Of a stretch of DNA of 64,000 bases, positions 17,896-27,136 are shown piece after piece. The stretch is from contig CAJPGC010000003.1 in the NCBI GenBank assembly GCA_905339405.1, positions 122,915 to 186,914 on the forward strand, in the 5' to 3' direction. This DNA is from an uncultured bacterium. Lineage in GTDB: Bacteria > Desulfobacterota > GWC2-55-46. The position numbers were made by a program, and so were the translations under genes. Position 1 is the stretch's first letter, and each line of letters begins with the position of its first letter. The notes beneath the pieces were generated by a model. The model searched no databases and was not told the origin of the DNA. It saw only the letters and a program-made list of their open reading frames with translations.

Positions 17896-19071
17896 ATGCC
17901 AGAAAAAATCCAGCTTACCAGAAAAGAATTGTATGAGCAGGTTTGGTCTGAGCCGATGATCAAGCTTTCCAAGAGGTATGGTCTATCTGATGTAGGACTC
18001 AGGAAAAGATGCAAAAAGCTGAATATTCCTGTGCCTGCTCTTGGATATTGGCGGAAAAAAGAAGTTGGGAAAGCGGAGCCTCCACCTCCTCTGCCTCCGT
18101 TTGATGGAGATGAAACAATAGAATTTCATGTAAAAGTTGAGAAGGCAGAACGCCAACCGCTTGACGCAGAACATTATACTGAGGCAGAGGCCAAAATTGC
18201 ATTCGAGAGTGATGAAAATAACCGAATCTGTGTCCCTTCTACTCTCAGATCCCCACATCCTTATGTTGCCAAAACCAAGGAGGCCTTTGAAGGTGCTGAG
18301 CCCTCGCGCTATTCTCGCGACAAAGGGCTTCTAAACGCTCATGGAGAAAAGCTGGATATATCGGTAAGCCGGAATTCCTTACAGCGAGCTTTGCGCATAA
18401 TGAATAGTTTGATCAAGGCGCTGGAAGCAAGGGGTTTCAAGGTCTTAATAGTTGCCGAAAAAAAGAACGAGTATTATACGGCATATAAAACCTGTGGATT
18501 TGTGCTGGGACAGACCATAGAATTCGGCCTCAAGGAATTCCTCAAGCAGACCAAACGCGAGCTTACTCCGACTGAGAGAAAAGAAAAACCCTGGGCTGAC
18601 AAGTTCGAGTACGAGTATAATCCCTCAGGGAGACTTTCCTTGGAAATCAAAAACTGGTCAGCTCCCCGCAAGAACTGGTCAGATGCCAAGATAAAAAAGG
18701 TCGAAGATTGCCTCAACGACTTTATAGTAGCGCTGATAAAAACCTCCATTGAATTACGAACACGAGAGGTCCAACGGAAACAGGAGGAACATAGCAGGCT
18801 GGAATGGGAACGCCTGCGTGCGGAAAGAGAACAGCTAAGGCGGGAAGAAGAGGCGCGACTTCAGAATTTGATCGATAATGCCTCAAACTGGCAGAAATGC
18901 AAACAGATTCGGGAATATATCCAAGTAATAAAGGAAGATGCCATCCGGAAAAATGGCGGCATTGAACCAGGAAGCAAACTCGAGAAGTGGCTTACCTGGG
19001 CGAACCAACAGGCAGACCGCTTTGATCCTTTAGTTGAGAGCACATCTTCAATTTGTGGCAAAAAAGAGTAA
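17896..19071 (+). CDS. HTH-containing protein of unknown function
   Basis: The 391-residue product opens with a helix-turn-helix-like segment (LTRKELYEQVWSEPMIKLSK, then YGLSDVGLRKRCKKLNIPVP), a proline-rich linker (PPPPLPPF), a middle alpha/beta region, and a long charged helix around residues 295-325 (RKQEEHSRLEWERLRAERE) likely to form a coiled coil. The N-terminal segment is common in uncharacterised proteins of proteobacterial accessory regions, but I can assign no activity. Its start diverges from the small Fic-inhibitor-like gene across a 55-base gap. Codon use is intermediate between the island's AT-rich genes and the core. Confidence 0.85.
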   Translation: MPEKIQLTRKELYEQVWSEPMIKLSKRYGLSDVGLRKRCKKLNIPVPALGYWRKKEVGKAEPPPPLPPFDGDETIEFHVKVEKAERQPLDAEHYTEAEAKIAFESDENNRICVPSTLRSPHPYVAKTKEAFEGAEPSRYSRDKGLLNAHGEKLDISVSRNSLQRALRIMNSLIKALEARGFKVLIVAEKKNEYYTAYKTCGFVLGQTIEFGLKEFLKQTKRELTPTERKEKPWADKFEYEYNPSGRLSLEIKNWSAPRKNWSDAKIKKVEDCLNDFIVALIKTSIELRTREVQRKQEEHSRLEWERLRAEREQLRREEEARLQNLIDNASNWQKCKQIREYIQVIKEDAIRKNGGIEPGSKLEKWLTWANQQADRFDPLVESTSSICGKKE

Positions 19072-19186
19072 AAAATTTTCGTCTGAAATGTAGCATATGC
19101 AATATTTACTGTAACAAGCAGTTGCGAATCTTGTTAAAGAATTGTATATTACTCTGAAAAATTTAATATGAAGATTTTGAGAGATT

Positions 19187-20281
19187 ATGGATACTCAACT
19201 TAAAGATATAATTGCGACAAGACCGCGAGAAACAAGTGGCGCAATTTCTGCCAATCGTTTTGATTTTCAGAAAGATTGGTTGGTGTGTCTCATTATCGAT
19301 CTTCATCTTCAAAAAAAAGATTACTTAATACTTTGTGATTATCACGAAGATATTGTTGTTCTCGATAATGAACACGAACCTCGCACTATCTCATTTTTTC
19401 AAATAAAAACCAGAAAAGAAGGTAAGTGGACCATTACTGGCTTATTAAAGCAAAAAAAAGGAAAGAAAGGGGAGCCACTTTCATCTATACTCGGCAAATT
19501 GTATTCTAATTTTATAAAATTCCAGACATCTACAGAAAACTTATGTTTTATTTCTAATGCCTCGTATAAATTCAAATTAGTTGAAAACGCTGGTCATGAC
19601 TCAAAAATTTATTGTTCGGACTTAATAGATGAAGAACTAAAAAAAATTAAAACATGTCTTGGACTAGAAACTGGTATGACGTGTTCATTACCAGAGAATC
19701 CCGAGCTTATTTTTGAAACTACTCCACTTCCATTAAGCGGGCACGATATATTTGCAAAAGGTAAATTGGTAGAACTGCTGGATCATTTTCTTCATAATAA
19801 AAAACATCCACCAGTGTCCGCATTATATAAAACATTGTTTGATGAAGTTAGGCGTAAGACGGCGCACGAAGGTACCTGTACAGATTTTGAGGAGCTTAAG
19901 GCTAAAAAAGGAATCTGTAAAAGTAAAATTGAGGCATCCTTAGGCTCTATATTGTCTGGGAAAGATATGGATGAGCTCTGGAGTGAAGTTAGGCCGAACT
20001 TGGTTAGTGAAGGTATTCCTGCTTTGGAAATTAACCGCATTCGGAATGCTTGGCAGAAATACGAGGTGGATCGAATGGATCCAACAAACGATGCGCTTAT
20101 AAAATTGCGATCAAAAATTACGACATGGTGCAAGGATATACAAAATCAAAAAAACACTTTAAAGGAAATTATGGATAAAGTATGTGATTTGTCAAAAGAG
20201 GATAATGGAAGTCTCGTGTTTACATCAGAATACATAAAAGCAATGGCTTTGTTGGAGACCTATGAAATCGAAAGCATTTAA
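19187..20281 (+). CDS. DUF4297 (Cap4/LmuA-type) nuclease, Lamassu-like effector
   Basis: The 364-residue protein begins with the DUF4297 pattern: RPRETSGAISANRFDFQKDW near residues 12-31, then EDIVVLD (about 54) and ISFFQIKTR (about 69). The Asp and the QxK pair correspond to the restriction-type metal site of Cap4/LmuA double-strand DNases. The C-terminal two thirds are helical and without other motifs. It is followed 38 bases later by an SMC-like ATPase, which is the gene pair of Lamassu abortive-infection systems. The region is strongly AT-rich compared with the flanking chromosome, a sign of recent transfer. Nuclease activity is inferred from the family. Confidence 0.82.
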   Translation: MDTQLKDIIATRPRETSGAISANRFDFQKDWLVCLIIDLHLQKKDYLILCDYHEDIVVLDNEHEPRTISFFQIKTRKEGKWTITGLLKQKKGKKGEPLSSILGKLYSNFIKFQTSTENLCFISNASYKFKLVENAGHDSKIYCSDLIDEELKKIKTCLGLETGMTCSLPENPELIFETTPLPLSGHDIFAKGKLVELLDHFLHNKKHPPVSALYKTLFDEVRRKTAHEGTCTDFEELKAKKGICKSKIEASLGSILSGKDMDELWSEVRPNLVSEGIPALEINRIRNAWQKYEVDRMDPTNDALIKLRSKITTWCKDIQNQKNTLKEIMDKVCDLSKEDNGSLVFTSEYIKAMALLETYEIESI

Positions 20282-20319
20282 TTATAGGAAATTAATTCGT
20301 AATTTAAGGAAAAAACAAA

Positions 20320-22014
20320 ATGAGAAACTTGAAATTAGCAGAGATGTTACTGGTTTCGCACAAAGAAAAAAAGGCCAGAAAGATAAAATTTCACCCAGAA
20401 GTGACGGTGATTCAAGGGGAAAATGATACAGGGAAGTCATCATTAATAAAAAGTATTTATTATGCTTTTGGTGCTGATCCGGTCAATATTCATCATCATT
20501 GGACAAAAGCAAATATTTCTACACTTGTAAGGTTTGAAGTGCAAGGGACGAAGTATAGTATATATAGGCACGGTAAATCATTTAGCCTTTTTTCAAGTAA
20601 TGATCAGCATCTAGGAACTTTTTCAAGTATAACTAATGAATTGGCTCCCAAGCTGGCCGATTTATTTTACATCAAGTTAAGGCTGGTTGATCAAAGTGGA
20701 AATAATAGAATTCCGCCGCCAGCGTATTTTTTCTTGCCATTTTATATAGATCAAGATGGAGGATGGATAAAGAATTTGTCCTCTTTTGATAGGCTCGGTC
20801 AATTTAAAAACTGGCGTAAAGATCTTGTTTTCTATCATACAGGTATTCGACCGAATGCCTGGTACGAACTTAATTCGGAAGCTAGAATGTTAAAGATTAA
20901 AAAAGACGAACCAGTTCATCGTGAACGTATTGTTAATGACATGATTCGACAAATGAAGCGGAAGTTCACGGTAGCAGGTTTTGATATAGATGTAGCGGCT
21001 TACAAAAAAGAAATCGACCAATTATTAAATATATGCGAAGAACTTAGGAAAAATGAAGAAGCGTATAGAGGTACTTTAGTAGAGTTAGAAACAGAGCGTG
21101 TTAGATTAGAGGCACAAAAGGAAATTATCATTTTTGCAAAACAGGAATTGCAGGAAGATTATAGCTTTGCGTACAAAATAGAGGAAGATCACATAGATTG
21201 CCCCACATGTGGTGCCGGTTATTCAAATGCTTTTGCGGAAAGATTTAGTATAGCCTGTGACGAAGATCGTTGCGTTAATCTTCTTCAAAAAATACAAGAG
21301 AGTTTGATTGGAGTTGAAGAAAAAATTCAGAAACATCGTAAAATTCTATCTTCTACAAGTGCTGAACTCCATGAGGTACAAAAGCTTCTCTCAGCTAAGC
21401 AGGGCAGAATAAGTCTAAAGGATTTAATAAAAAATGAAGGCAAAAAAGAGGTTTCCAAAACACTTGATAGAACCTTAACTAAGATTCATAAAGAGATTTC
21501 TTATATTGACTCTAAAATAAGAGATATTGAAGAAAAGTTAAAGGAATATGTTGATCGTAAGAGAACGACTCATATAATAAATGAATATAGCAAATACATG
21601 AGAAGCTATCTAAATTTTCTAGACGTAAAGAATATTGAAGAAGCTACTTTAAAAAAAATTGACGCAAATATAAAAGAATCAGGGAGCGATCTGCCAAGGG
21701 CTTTATTGGGCTATTTCTTTAGTATACTTCATGTTATTAAAGCTAATGATAGTGCATTATTTTGCCCAATCGTTATAGATGCACCAAATCAGCAAGAGCA
21801 AGATCAGATTAACATAAAAAAAATGTTAGAATTCATCAGAGACCGTCGACCAGCAGGCTCTCAGTTAATTTTAGGGTTTGTTGACGATTATGGTATAGAT
21901 TTTAAGGGAGAAATAATTTCTTTAACGGAAAAATATTCAGCTCTCTCGAGACAAGAATATCAAAAGGTTTCTGCTGAAATGGAATTTTATGAAAATGCAA
22001 ATTTGAGGGTATGA
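20320..22014 (+). CDS. SMC/Rad50-like ATPase, Lamassu LmuB-like
   Basis: A 564-residue protein with Walker A GENDTGKSS at about residue 32, a zinc-hook-like CPTC near residue 293 set between two helical arms, an SMC-type signature SGSDLPRALL, and Walker B CPIVIDAPNQQEQD at about residue 483. This is a compact Rad50/SMC layout with short coiled coils. AAGGAAA precedes the ATG. Paired with the DUF4297 nuclease just upstream, it would act as the DNA-sensing partner that controls the effector, as in Lamassu systems. It is shorter than most LmuB proteins I know of, so a related but separate two-gene family is possible. Confidence 0.85.
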   Translation: MRNLKLAEMLLVSHKEKKARKIKFHPEVTVIQGENDTGKSSLIKSIYYAFGADPVNIHHHWTKANISTLVRFEVQGTKYSIYRHGKSFSLFSSNDQHLGTFSSITNELAPKLADLFYIKLRLVDQSGNNRIPPPAYFFLPFYIDQDGGWIKNLSSFDRLGQFKNWRKDLVFYHTGIRPNAWYELNSEARMLKIKKDEPVHRERIVNDMIRQMKRKFTVAGFDIDVAAYKKEIDQLLNICEELRKNEEAYRGTLVELETERVRLEAQKEIIIFAKQELQEDYSFAYKIEEDHIDCPTCGAGYSNAFAERFSIACDEDRCVNLLQKIQESLIGVEEKIQKHRKILSSTSAELHEVQKLLSAKQGRISLKDLIKNEGKKEVSKTLDRTLTKIHKEISYIDSKIRDIEEKLKEYVDRKRTTHIINEYSKYMRSYLNFLDVKNIEEATLKKIDANIKESGSDLPRALLGYFFSILHVIKANDSALFCPIVIDAPNQQEQDQINIKKMLEFIRDRRPAGSQLILGFVDDYGIDFKGEIISLTEKYSALSRQEYQKVSAEMEFYENANLRV

Positions 22015-22343
22015 TTAGATTTCTCAGGGTAATTGTTACTATCGATAAATTTCTGAACTTTTCAAAAAAGAGTAAATGTCATTTTTCCACCGAAACGGGT
22101 AGCATTAGTTCGGCTACCTGACCCAAAATTTCTGTATCTCCAGCCTTTCTGAAAACTCCCTTAGGTCTACGCTAAACTTCTTCTCTGATGCTTTCATTTT
22201 TTAATGTTTTCACTTGAAATCCATTTTCAATTGAAAATGCCGCAAAGGGGCATTGGGTAAAAAACCGCCCCTTTGGGGACAGTCTGGGGACATAATTTTA
22301 AGCCATGAAAATCTTGTAACTACCTGATTATTCGATGAAAAAA
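22015..22343. other. Gene-free boundary between the island and tRNA-Ser
   Basis: No coding frame is supported here. Visible structure includes a perfect 16-bp palindrome ATTTTCAATTGAAAAT (22223-22238) and a hairpin with arms AAAGGGGC (22244-22251) and GCCCCTTT (22267-22274), either of which might stop transcription after the SMC-like gene. No integrase or obvious remnant of one is present. Base composition shifts from AT-rich to GC-rich across this stretch, so it probably contains the right-hand junction of the accessory region. Confidence 0.5.
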
Positions 22344-22428
22344 TGGCGGAGGGTGAGGGACTCGAACCCCCAAGGGCGTTAACCCGACGGTTTTCAAGAC
22401 CGTTGACTTACCATTAGCCTAACCCTCC
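22344..22428 (-). tRNA. tRNA-Ser(UGA)
   Basis: Read on the minus strand, GGAGGGT pairs with ACCCTCC as the acceptor stem, followed by discriminator G and an encoded CCA (22346-22344). The anticodon arm CGGTCTTGAAAACCG places TGA at positions 34-36, reading UCN serine codons. The T arm (GGGGGTTCGAGTCCC) is normal and the variable arm is long enough for serine. The 3' end faces the accessory region, as is usual where islands integrate. The serS gene lies 290 bases away on the same strand. Confidence 0.95.
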
Positions 22429-22608
22429 GGATGGAAAGCGGAGAAAAACTTTGGAAGGGAGAAAGCCCCGAAAGGGGTTTCCGGCAGCCTGCCGAAGCGG
22501 GCTTAAGTATTTCTTGTCATTGCGAGGAATGAACCTTGAAAACAATTTCAAAGTACCTGAATCTAATGATGAAATTGCTTCGCTTACGCTCGCAATGCCC
22601 GGTATATA

Positions 22609-22687
22609 CCCCTCTTTTCTAAAGAGGGGCTGGGGAGATTAACTGAATGATAGATAATCCCCCTCATTCCCCCTTTAGAAAAGGGGG
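22609..22687. repeat. Dispersed repeat family B, copy 1
   Basis: An approximately 80-bp unit: CCCCTCTTTTCTAAAGAGGGG, a short core with GGGGAGATTA and ATAATCCCCCTCA, then CCCCCTTTAGAAAAGGGGG. Each end is a small hairpin and the two halves are roughly inverted copies of one another. Similar units occur at 48114, 58613 and 58729, always in intergenic DNA. The bases 22440-22608 before it contain a CATTGCGAGG...CTCGCAATG inverted pair, another common dispersed motif, and no gene. Confidence 0.8.
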
Positions 22688-22717
22688 AAGCAAAACAACC
22701 CTTCTAAATTAACCCAT

Positions 22718-23986
22718 CTATCCTATTTTTTCAAGGCCCCTCATATAGGGGCGCAATGCCTCGGGCACGATTACGCTGCCGTCTTCCTGCTGGTAGTTCT
22801 CGAGTATCGCCACAAGGGTCCTTCCAACTGCAAGGCCGCTGCCGTTGAGCGTATGGAGGAACCTGGGCTTGCCGCCCTTCGGACGCACGCGTATGCCAGC
22901 CCTTCTTGCCTGGAAGTCCTCGAAGTTCGAGCAGCTCGAGATCTCCCTGTACTTGCCCTGCCCAGGAAGCCAGACCTCTATGTCGTATGTCTTGGCCGAC
23001 GAGAACCCCATGTCGCCGGTGCACAGGAGCACGACCTGGTAAGGCAGCCCCAGCCTCCTTAAAATGTCCTCTGCGTTATCGGTGAGCTTTTCGAGCTCGC
23101 CGTATGAAGCCTCGGGGGACGTGAACTTCACCATCTCGACCTTGTTGAACTGGTGCTGGCGAATGAGCCCCTTGACGTCCTTCCCGTACGAGCCCGCTTC
23201 GCTCCTGAAGCAGGGCGTAAAGGCGGTGTAGCTTATGGGGAGCCTCTCTTCGTCTATTATCTCGTCGTTGTGGATGTTCGTGACCGGGACCTCGGCCGTG
23301 GGGATGAGGAAATGGTCCCAGCCTTCGATCTTAAAGAGGTCTTCCTTGAACTTCGGGAGCTGGCCCGTGCCCATGAGAGCCGAGCTCTTCACCATGAAGG
23401 GCGGCAGCACCTCAGTGTAGCCGTGCTCCGTCGTGTGCACGTCGAGCATGAAGTTGATGAGCGCGCGCTCCAGGAGCGCGCCCAGGCCCATGAGGAGCGA
23501 GAACCTCGCCCCGGAGATCTTTCCCGCGCGCTCGAAGTCGAGTATGCCGAGCTTCTCGCCGAGCTCGGTGTGCTCTTTCGGGGAGAAGGCGAACTTTTTC
23601 GGCTCGCCCCATTTGCGCACGACCGGGTTGTCATTCGAGTCTTTTCCGATTGGCACGGAAGAATGGGGTACGTTCGGCACGCCGAGGAGGAACGCGTTCA
23701 TCTCCTCTTCAACGGCAGCGGCATCAGTATCGAGGCTCTTGAGCTTCGCTCCCTCTTCCTGCATCTCCGCGACCAGGGCCGAAGCGTCTTTTTTCTCTCT
23801 TTTGAGTTTGCCTATCTCCTCGGAGACGGCATTGCGCCTTGCCTTCAGCGTTTCCGATTCAGTGAGGAGTTTTTTTCTTTTGGCATCGAGCTCTTTGAAG
23901 CCCGAGAGGTCGGCGTCCCCTCCCCTGGTTTTAAGCCGTTTTTCTATTTCTTCGAGGTTTTCCCTGAGGAATTTCAGATCGAGCAT
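22718..23986 (-). CDS. serS: Seryl-tRNA synthetase
   Basis: The 422-residue protein has the N-terminal two-helix coiled-coil arm that grips the tRNA-Ser variable arm (residues about 25-105) followed by a class II catalytic core. Motif 2 is [14 protein letters not shown] and motif 3 ends [17 protein letters not shown]. It charges tRNA-Ser with serine using ATP. The length and motifs are standard for bacterial SerRS. The neighbouring tRNA-Ser(UGA) is one of its substrates. The ubiX gene lies 75 bases upstream in the same direction, so co-transcription is possible. Confidence 0.97.
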   Translation of the reverse strand: MLDLKFLRENLEEIEKRLKTRGGDADLSGFKELDAKRKKLLTESETLKARRNAVSEEIGKLKREKKDASALVAEMQEEGAKLKSLDTDAAAVEEEMNAFLLGVPNVPHSSVPIGKDSNDNPVVRKWGEPKKFAFSPKEHTELGEKLGILDFERAGKISGARFSLLMGLGALLERALINFMLDVHTTEHGYTEVLPPFMVKSSALMGTGQLPKFKEDLFKIEGWDHFLIPTAEVPVTNIHNDEIIDEERLPISYTAFTPCFRSEAGSYGKDVKGLIRQHQFNKVEMVKFTSPEASYGELEKLTDNAEDILRRLGLPYQVVLLCTGDMGFSSAKTYDIEVWLPGQGKYREISSCSNFEDFQARRAGIRVRPKGGKPRFLHTLNGSGLAVGRTLVAILENYQQEDGSVIVPEALRPYMRGLEKIG

Positions 23987-24061
23987 CTTTTCCGGTTACT
24001 CCTGGAATGTCTTATAGATGTACCCGCGAAGCGGGTCAGCAATTTTTAAAAATTCAAAAAC

Positions 24062-24673
24062 TTATTTTTTCCATCTTCTGTAGAGGCTGTTCTCAATGCC
24101 GAGTATATCTAATACTTTTCCCGCAACGAAATCAACCATTTCATCGATTGTCGCGGGCTTCGTGTAGAAGGCCGGCATCGCGGGCAGGATCACAGCGCCC
24201 ATGCGCGAGAGCTTAAGCATGTTCTCGAGGTGTATCTCGTTCAAAGGCGTCTCCCTCGGGACGAGCACCAGTTTCCTTTTCTCCTTCAGCATGCAGTCTG
24301 CGGCGCGCTCGATGAGGTTGCCGGAGACTCCGGCGGCGACCCTCGCCAGCGTCCCCATCGAACACGGGCATATTATCATGGCCTTCAGCATGAACGACCC
24401 GCTCGCGAAGCCAGCCGTGAGGTCGTCGTGCCTGACTGCCGAAAGAGAGCCCTTCAGAGACTTGCCCCAGGGCTTCGTTGAGATGTACTCCTTGAGCTTT
24501 TGGGCCGCGTCAACGGGGGTGCAATCTACCCCGAGCTCTTCTTTCAGAAGGAGAAAACCAGAAGGGGAGATGACGACAGCCGCGTCATCTCCCCTCGAAA
24601 GGAGCTCGCCCATGAGCCTTATTCCGTAAGCCGCTCCGCTTGCGCCGGTAAGGGCGATAAAGTATTCAGACAA
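24062..24673 (-). CDS. ubiX: Flavin prenyltransferase UbiX
   Basis: A 203-residue UbiX/Pad1-type flavoprotein: LTGASGAAYGIRLMGELLSR at the N-terminus binds the FMN phosphate. Further conserved stretches are IICPCSMGTLARVAAGVSGN, RKLVLVPRETPLNEIHLENM and ILPAMPAFYTKP. It makes prenylated FMN, the cofactor of UbiD-type decarboxylases, used in ubiquinone or menaquinone synthesis and in aromatic acid metabolism. No ubiD lies nearby in the window. The gene sits between htrA and serS on the same strand. Confidence 0.93.
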   Translation of the reverse strand: MSEYFIALTGASGAAYGIRLMGELLSRGDDAAVVISPSGFLLLKEELGVDCTPVDAAQKLKEYISTKPWGKSLKGSLSAVRHDDLTAGFASGSFMLKAMIICPCSMGTLARVAAGVSGNLIERAADCMLKEKRKLVLVPRETPLNEIHLENMLKLSRMGAVILPAMPAFYTKPATIDEMVDFVAGKVLDILGIENSLYRRWKK

Positions 24674-24775
24674 ATTCAGGACTCCGGGCGGTTGCCGAAA
24701 AAGTCCAATATATTATCGGAACTTTTTAAGCAGCCTTTTTCAGGGGCAATTTTGGCGCTCTGTATGAAATCAGCC

Positions 24776-26269
24776 CTATTCCCTGGGCTTCACGACAACA
24801 TAAAGCGTGCTCTCGCCCCTCTCGATGAGGAAGAGGACAACGTCGTTCTTTTCAGCTTCGGAGATGGCCTTGCTGTAGTCCCTCATGTTCCTGATGGGCT
24901 TGCGGTCTATCTCCTTTATTATGTCGCCGCGGCGAAGTCCCGCCGTGGCAGACGGGCTCTCGGGCTTCAACGAGCTTATTATTACCCCGTCGGATTCCTT
25001 CTTGCCTAGCCTCTTCGCTATCTCGGGGGTTATCGGCTGGACCGAGAGACCGAACCTCTTGTCGGACTCGCCGTCCTTTTCGTCGGGCAGGGCCTCGGCG
25101 ACCTCTTCGTCGGCCTTCGTCCCCACTTTAAGGAAAATGGTCTTCTCCTTGCCGTCGCGCAGGAGTTTCACCTCGACGGTCTTGTTGGGGAGAGTGTTCG
25201 CCACCGTCCTCGGCAGGTCGCTCAGCTCGGTTATGCGCTTCCCGTCAAACGAGGTCACTATGTCGCCCGCCCTCAGGCCGCCCTTGTCGGCGGGCTCGCC
25301 CGGGTTCACCGAAGAGATGAGGACGCCGTTGGTGTCCTTCAGCCCGAAGGACCTGGCGAGCTCCGGCGTAAGCTCCTGTATCGAGACGCCTATCCAGCCC
25401 CTCGTGACGTGGCCCGTGTCCTTGAGCTGCAGGAGCACTTCCTTTACCATGTTGATGGGGGTTGCGAAGCCTATGCCCTGCCCGCCCGCTATGATTGCCG
25501 TATTTATGCCCACGACCTCGCCCTTTATGTTGAAGAGCGGGCCGCCCGAGTTGCCCGGGTTGATGGAAGCGTCGGTCTGGATGAAGTTGTCATAGGGGCC
25601 CGCGCCGATTATCCTGCCCTTCTGGCTCACGATACCGGCCGTGACCGACCCGCCCAGGCCGAAAGGGTTGCCGATGGCGACGACCCACTCGCCTATCTGG
25701 AGGCCGTCGGAGTCGCCGACGGCAGCCACGGGGAGCTCCTCGTCGGGAGTTATCTTTATGAGCGCTATGTCGAGCTTCTGGTCCTGGCCTATGGCTTTCG
25801 CCTTGTATTCCTTCTTGCCCTCGGAAAGAGAGACGATTATCTCGGTCGCGTTCTCAATGACGTGGAAGTTGGTGAGTATGTAGCCTTCCTTGTTTATTAT
25901 GAAACCCGAGCCCAGCGACTGCCTCTTGAACTCGCGCTTGGGCTCGTTGAAGAACTTGTTGAAGTCGTCGCCGAAGAACTCCTCGAAGGGGCCCTTGAAC
26001 TCGGGGAAAGGCATCATCGGCCTCTCCTTCATGACCTGCGTGGTGGAGATGTTGACGACGGTCGGGGAGAGCCTTTTGGCTATCTCGACGAAGTTGTTAG
26101 GCACCATCACGGGCGCGGCCCCGCCAGGGAGCGCGCCGTCCCGCCAGAAGTTCTGCGCGCCGCTCGGGTTGGTCATGTCAAACCTTGCCGTAAGGAGGAT
26201 ACCGACCAGGACCGAAAGGACAGCCACAACTACTATCGATTTGATGCCGAAACCCCTTTGCTTCATCAT
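24776..26269 (-). CDS. degP: Do-family serine protease HtrA/DegP
   Basis: A 497-residue periplasmic protease with an N-terminal membrane anchor or signal (SIVVVAVLSVLVGILL). The catalytic triad is visible: His in LTNFHVIENA, Asp in LDIALIKI and Ser in PGNSGGPLF. Two PDZ domains follow (from RGWIGVSIQELTPELA and FGLSVQPITPEIAKRL). GGGAG lies six bases before the ATG at 26269. HtrA degrades misfolded envelope proteins and can act as a chaperone. Upstream on the same strand are the DUF1844, hsp20 and clpB genes, forming a proteostasis cluster. Confidence 0.96.
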   Translation of the reverse strand: MMKQRGFGIKSIVVVAVLSVLVGILLTARFDMTNPSGAQNFWRDGALPGGAAPVMVPNNFVEIAKRLSPTVVNISTTQVMKERPMMPFPEFKGPFEEFFGDDFNKFFNEPKREFKRQSLGSGFIINKEGYILTNFHVIENATEIIVSLSEGKKEYKAKAIGQDQKLDIALIKITPDEELPVAAVGDSDGLQIGEWVVAIGNPFGLGGSVTAGIVSQKGRIIGAGPYDNFIQTDASINPGNSGGPLFNIKGEVVGINTAIIAGGQGIGFATPINMVKEVLLQLKDTGHVTRGWIGVSIQELTPELARSFGLKDTNGVLISSVNPGEPADKGGLRAGDIVTSFDGKRITELSDLPRTVANTLPNKTVEVKLLRDGKEKTIFLKVGTKADEEVAEALPDEKDGESDKRFGLSVQPITPEIAKRLGKKESDGVIISSLKPESPSATAGLRRGDIIKEIDRKPIRNMRDYSKAISEAEKNDVVLFLIERGESTLYVVVKPRE

Positions 26270-26313
26270 CTCTCCCTTTTATTGAAATATGGATGAAAGA
26301 ATTGGACTGGATT

Positions 26314-26622
26314 TTACGAAATGGCCTTCACGTACCAGAGGCGTAGCTCATGGAGGACGTTGTCCATGAGCTTGGTCTCCTCGTCCGTGAGGTTGCCCCT
26401 GGTCTTTTCCTTCAGCAGCGTAATAAGCTCTATCGTCTGCCTGGCCACGGCAGGCTCCTTTTCGGTCTTGCCCGTCACCGGGTTTTCGACCAGGCCGAGG
26501 TTCATGAGGACGGACGTGGACAAGGAGAGTATGAAAGTCGAAAAATCAAGGGGCTCTAGCTCCTTGCCTTCGTTTTTCTCTCCGTTGCCCTGCTGGCCGC
26601 CGATTATCTTATCGTCTTCCAT
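26314..26622 (-). CDS. DUF1844-family protein
   Basis: The 102-residue protein contains the full DUF1844 pattern: LDFSTFILSLSTSVLMNLGL, then ARQTIELITLLKEKTRGNLT and NVLHELRLWYVKA. It is short, helical and without signal peptide or membrane anchor. The family is widespread in deltaproteobacteria, Acidobacteria and related groups, and its function is unknown to me. It lies 44 bases before htrA and 21 bases after hsp20, so it is probably in the same transcript. Confidence 0.9.
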   Translation of the reverse strand: MEDDKIIGGQQGNGEKNEGKELEPLDFSTFILSLSTSVLMNLGLVENPVTGKTEKEPAVARQTIELITLLKEKTRGNLTDEETKLMDNVLHELRLWYVKAIS

Positions 26623-26643
26623 TTTATTCCATGCCTCCGCGGG

Positions 26644-27090
26644 TCACGAGACCTTTACCTTTATCCCGCCCGAGCCCGGCTCTCTTTTTTTCGGAATGAT
26701 TATCTTAAGGACGCCGTCCCTGAAGCTGGCCTTTATGCCCTCGCCCTCGACCGGATAGGGAAGGCTGAACGCCCTGTGGAAGGTGCCGTAGAACCTCTCC
26801 ATCCTGTGGTAGTTCTCGTCTATGAGCCCCTTTTCGAGCTTCCTTTCGCCCTTGAGGGAAAGCATGTTGTCGTTGACCTCGATGTTCACGCTCTCCGGGC
26901 TCACGCCCGGAAGCTCGGCCTTCATTATTATGTTCTCCTCGGACTCGTAGATGTCGACCGGAGGGTACCAGGTGCCGCCGGATATGCCGCCTCCGGCGCG
27001 GTACTTGAGGAGCGCCTCATCGAAGATGCGGCTCATCCTCTCCTGCAGGAAAAGGAGGTCTCTGAATGGGTCTCTCTTGGTAGGTGGCAA
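26644..27090 (-). CDS. Hsp20/alpha-crystallin small heat-shock protein
   Basis: The 148-residue protein has an alpha-crystallin domain (residues about 40-135): YPPVDIYESEENIIMKAELP, INIEVNDNMLSLKGER-like strands, FHRAFSLP, and the closing ASFRDGVLKIIIPK. It prevents aggregation of unfolding proteins in the cytoplasm. The start is a TTG at 27090, chosen because AAGGAGG lies eight bases before it; no ATG fits. A promoter with TTGACA and TAAATT lies about 50 bases upstream, so it is the first gene of the hsp20-DUF1844-htrA unit. Confidence 0.95.
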   Translation of the reverse strand: MPPTKRDPFRDLLFLQERMSRIFDEALLKYRAGGGISGGTWYPPVDIYESEENIIMKAELPGVSPESVNIEVNDNMLSLKGERKLEKGLIDENYHRMERFYGTFHRAFSLPYPVEGEGIKASFRDGVLKIIIPKKREPGSGGIKVKVS

Positions 27091-27136
27091 AAGCCGCCTC
27101 CTTATAGGGGGGTGGACGCAAAAACCCGATTATTTC

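Noticed and set aside
22451..22642. Open frame beside tRNA-Ser
   Set aside because: It runs through dispersed repeat motifs and resembles no protein.
23153..24049. Long plus-strand open frame opposite serS
   Set aside because: It is antisense to a complete serS with all motifs. The GC-rich codon pattern makes such shadows common; similar ones opposite htrA, clpB, pstC/pstA, the porin, mgtE and glnE were left out for the same reason.
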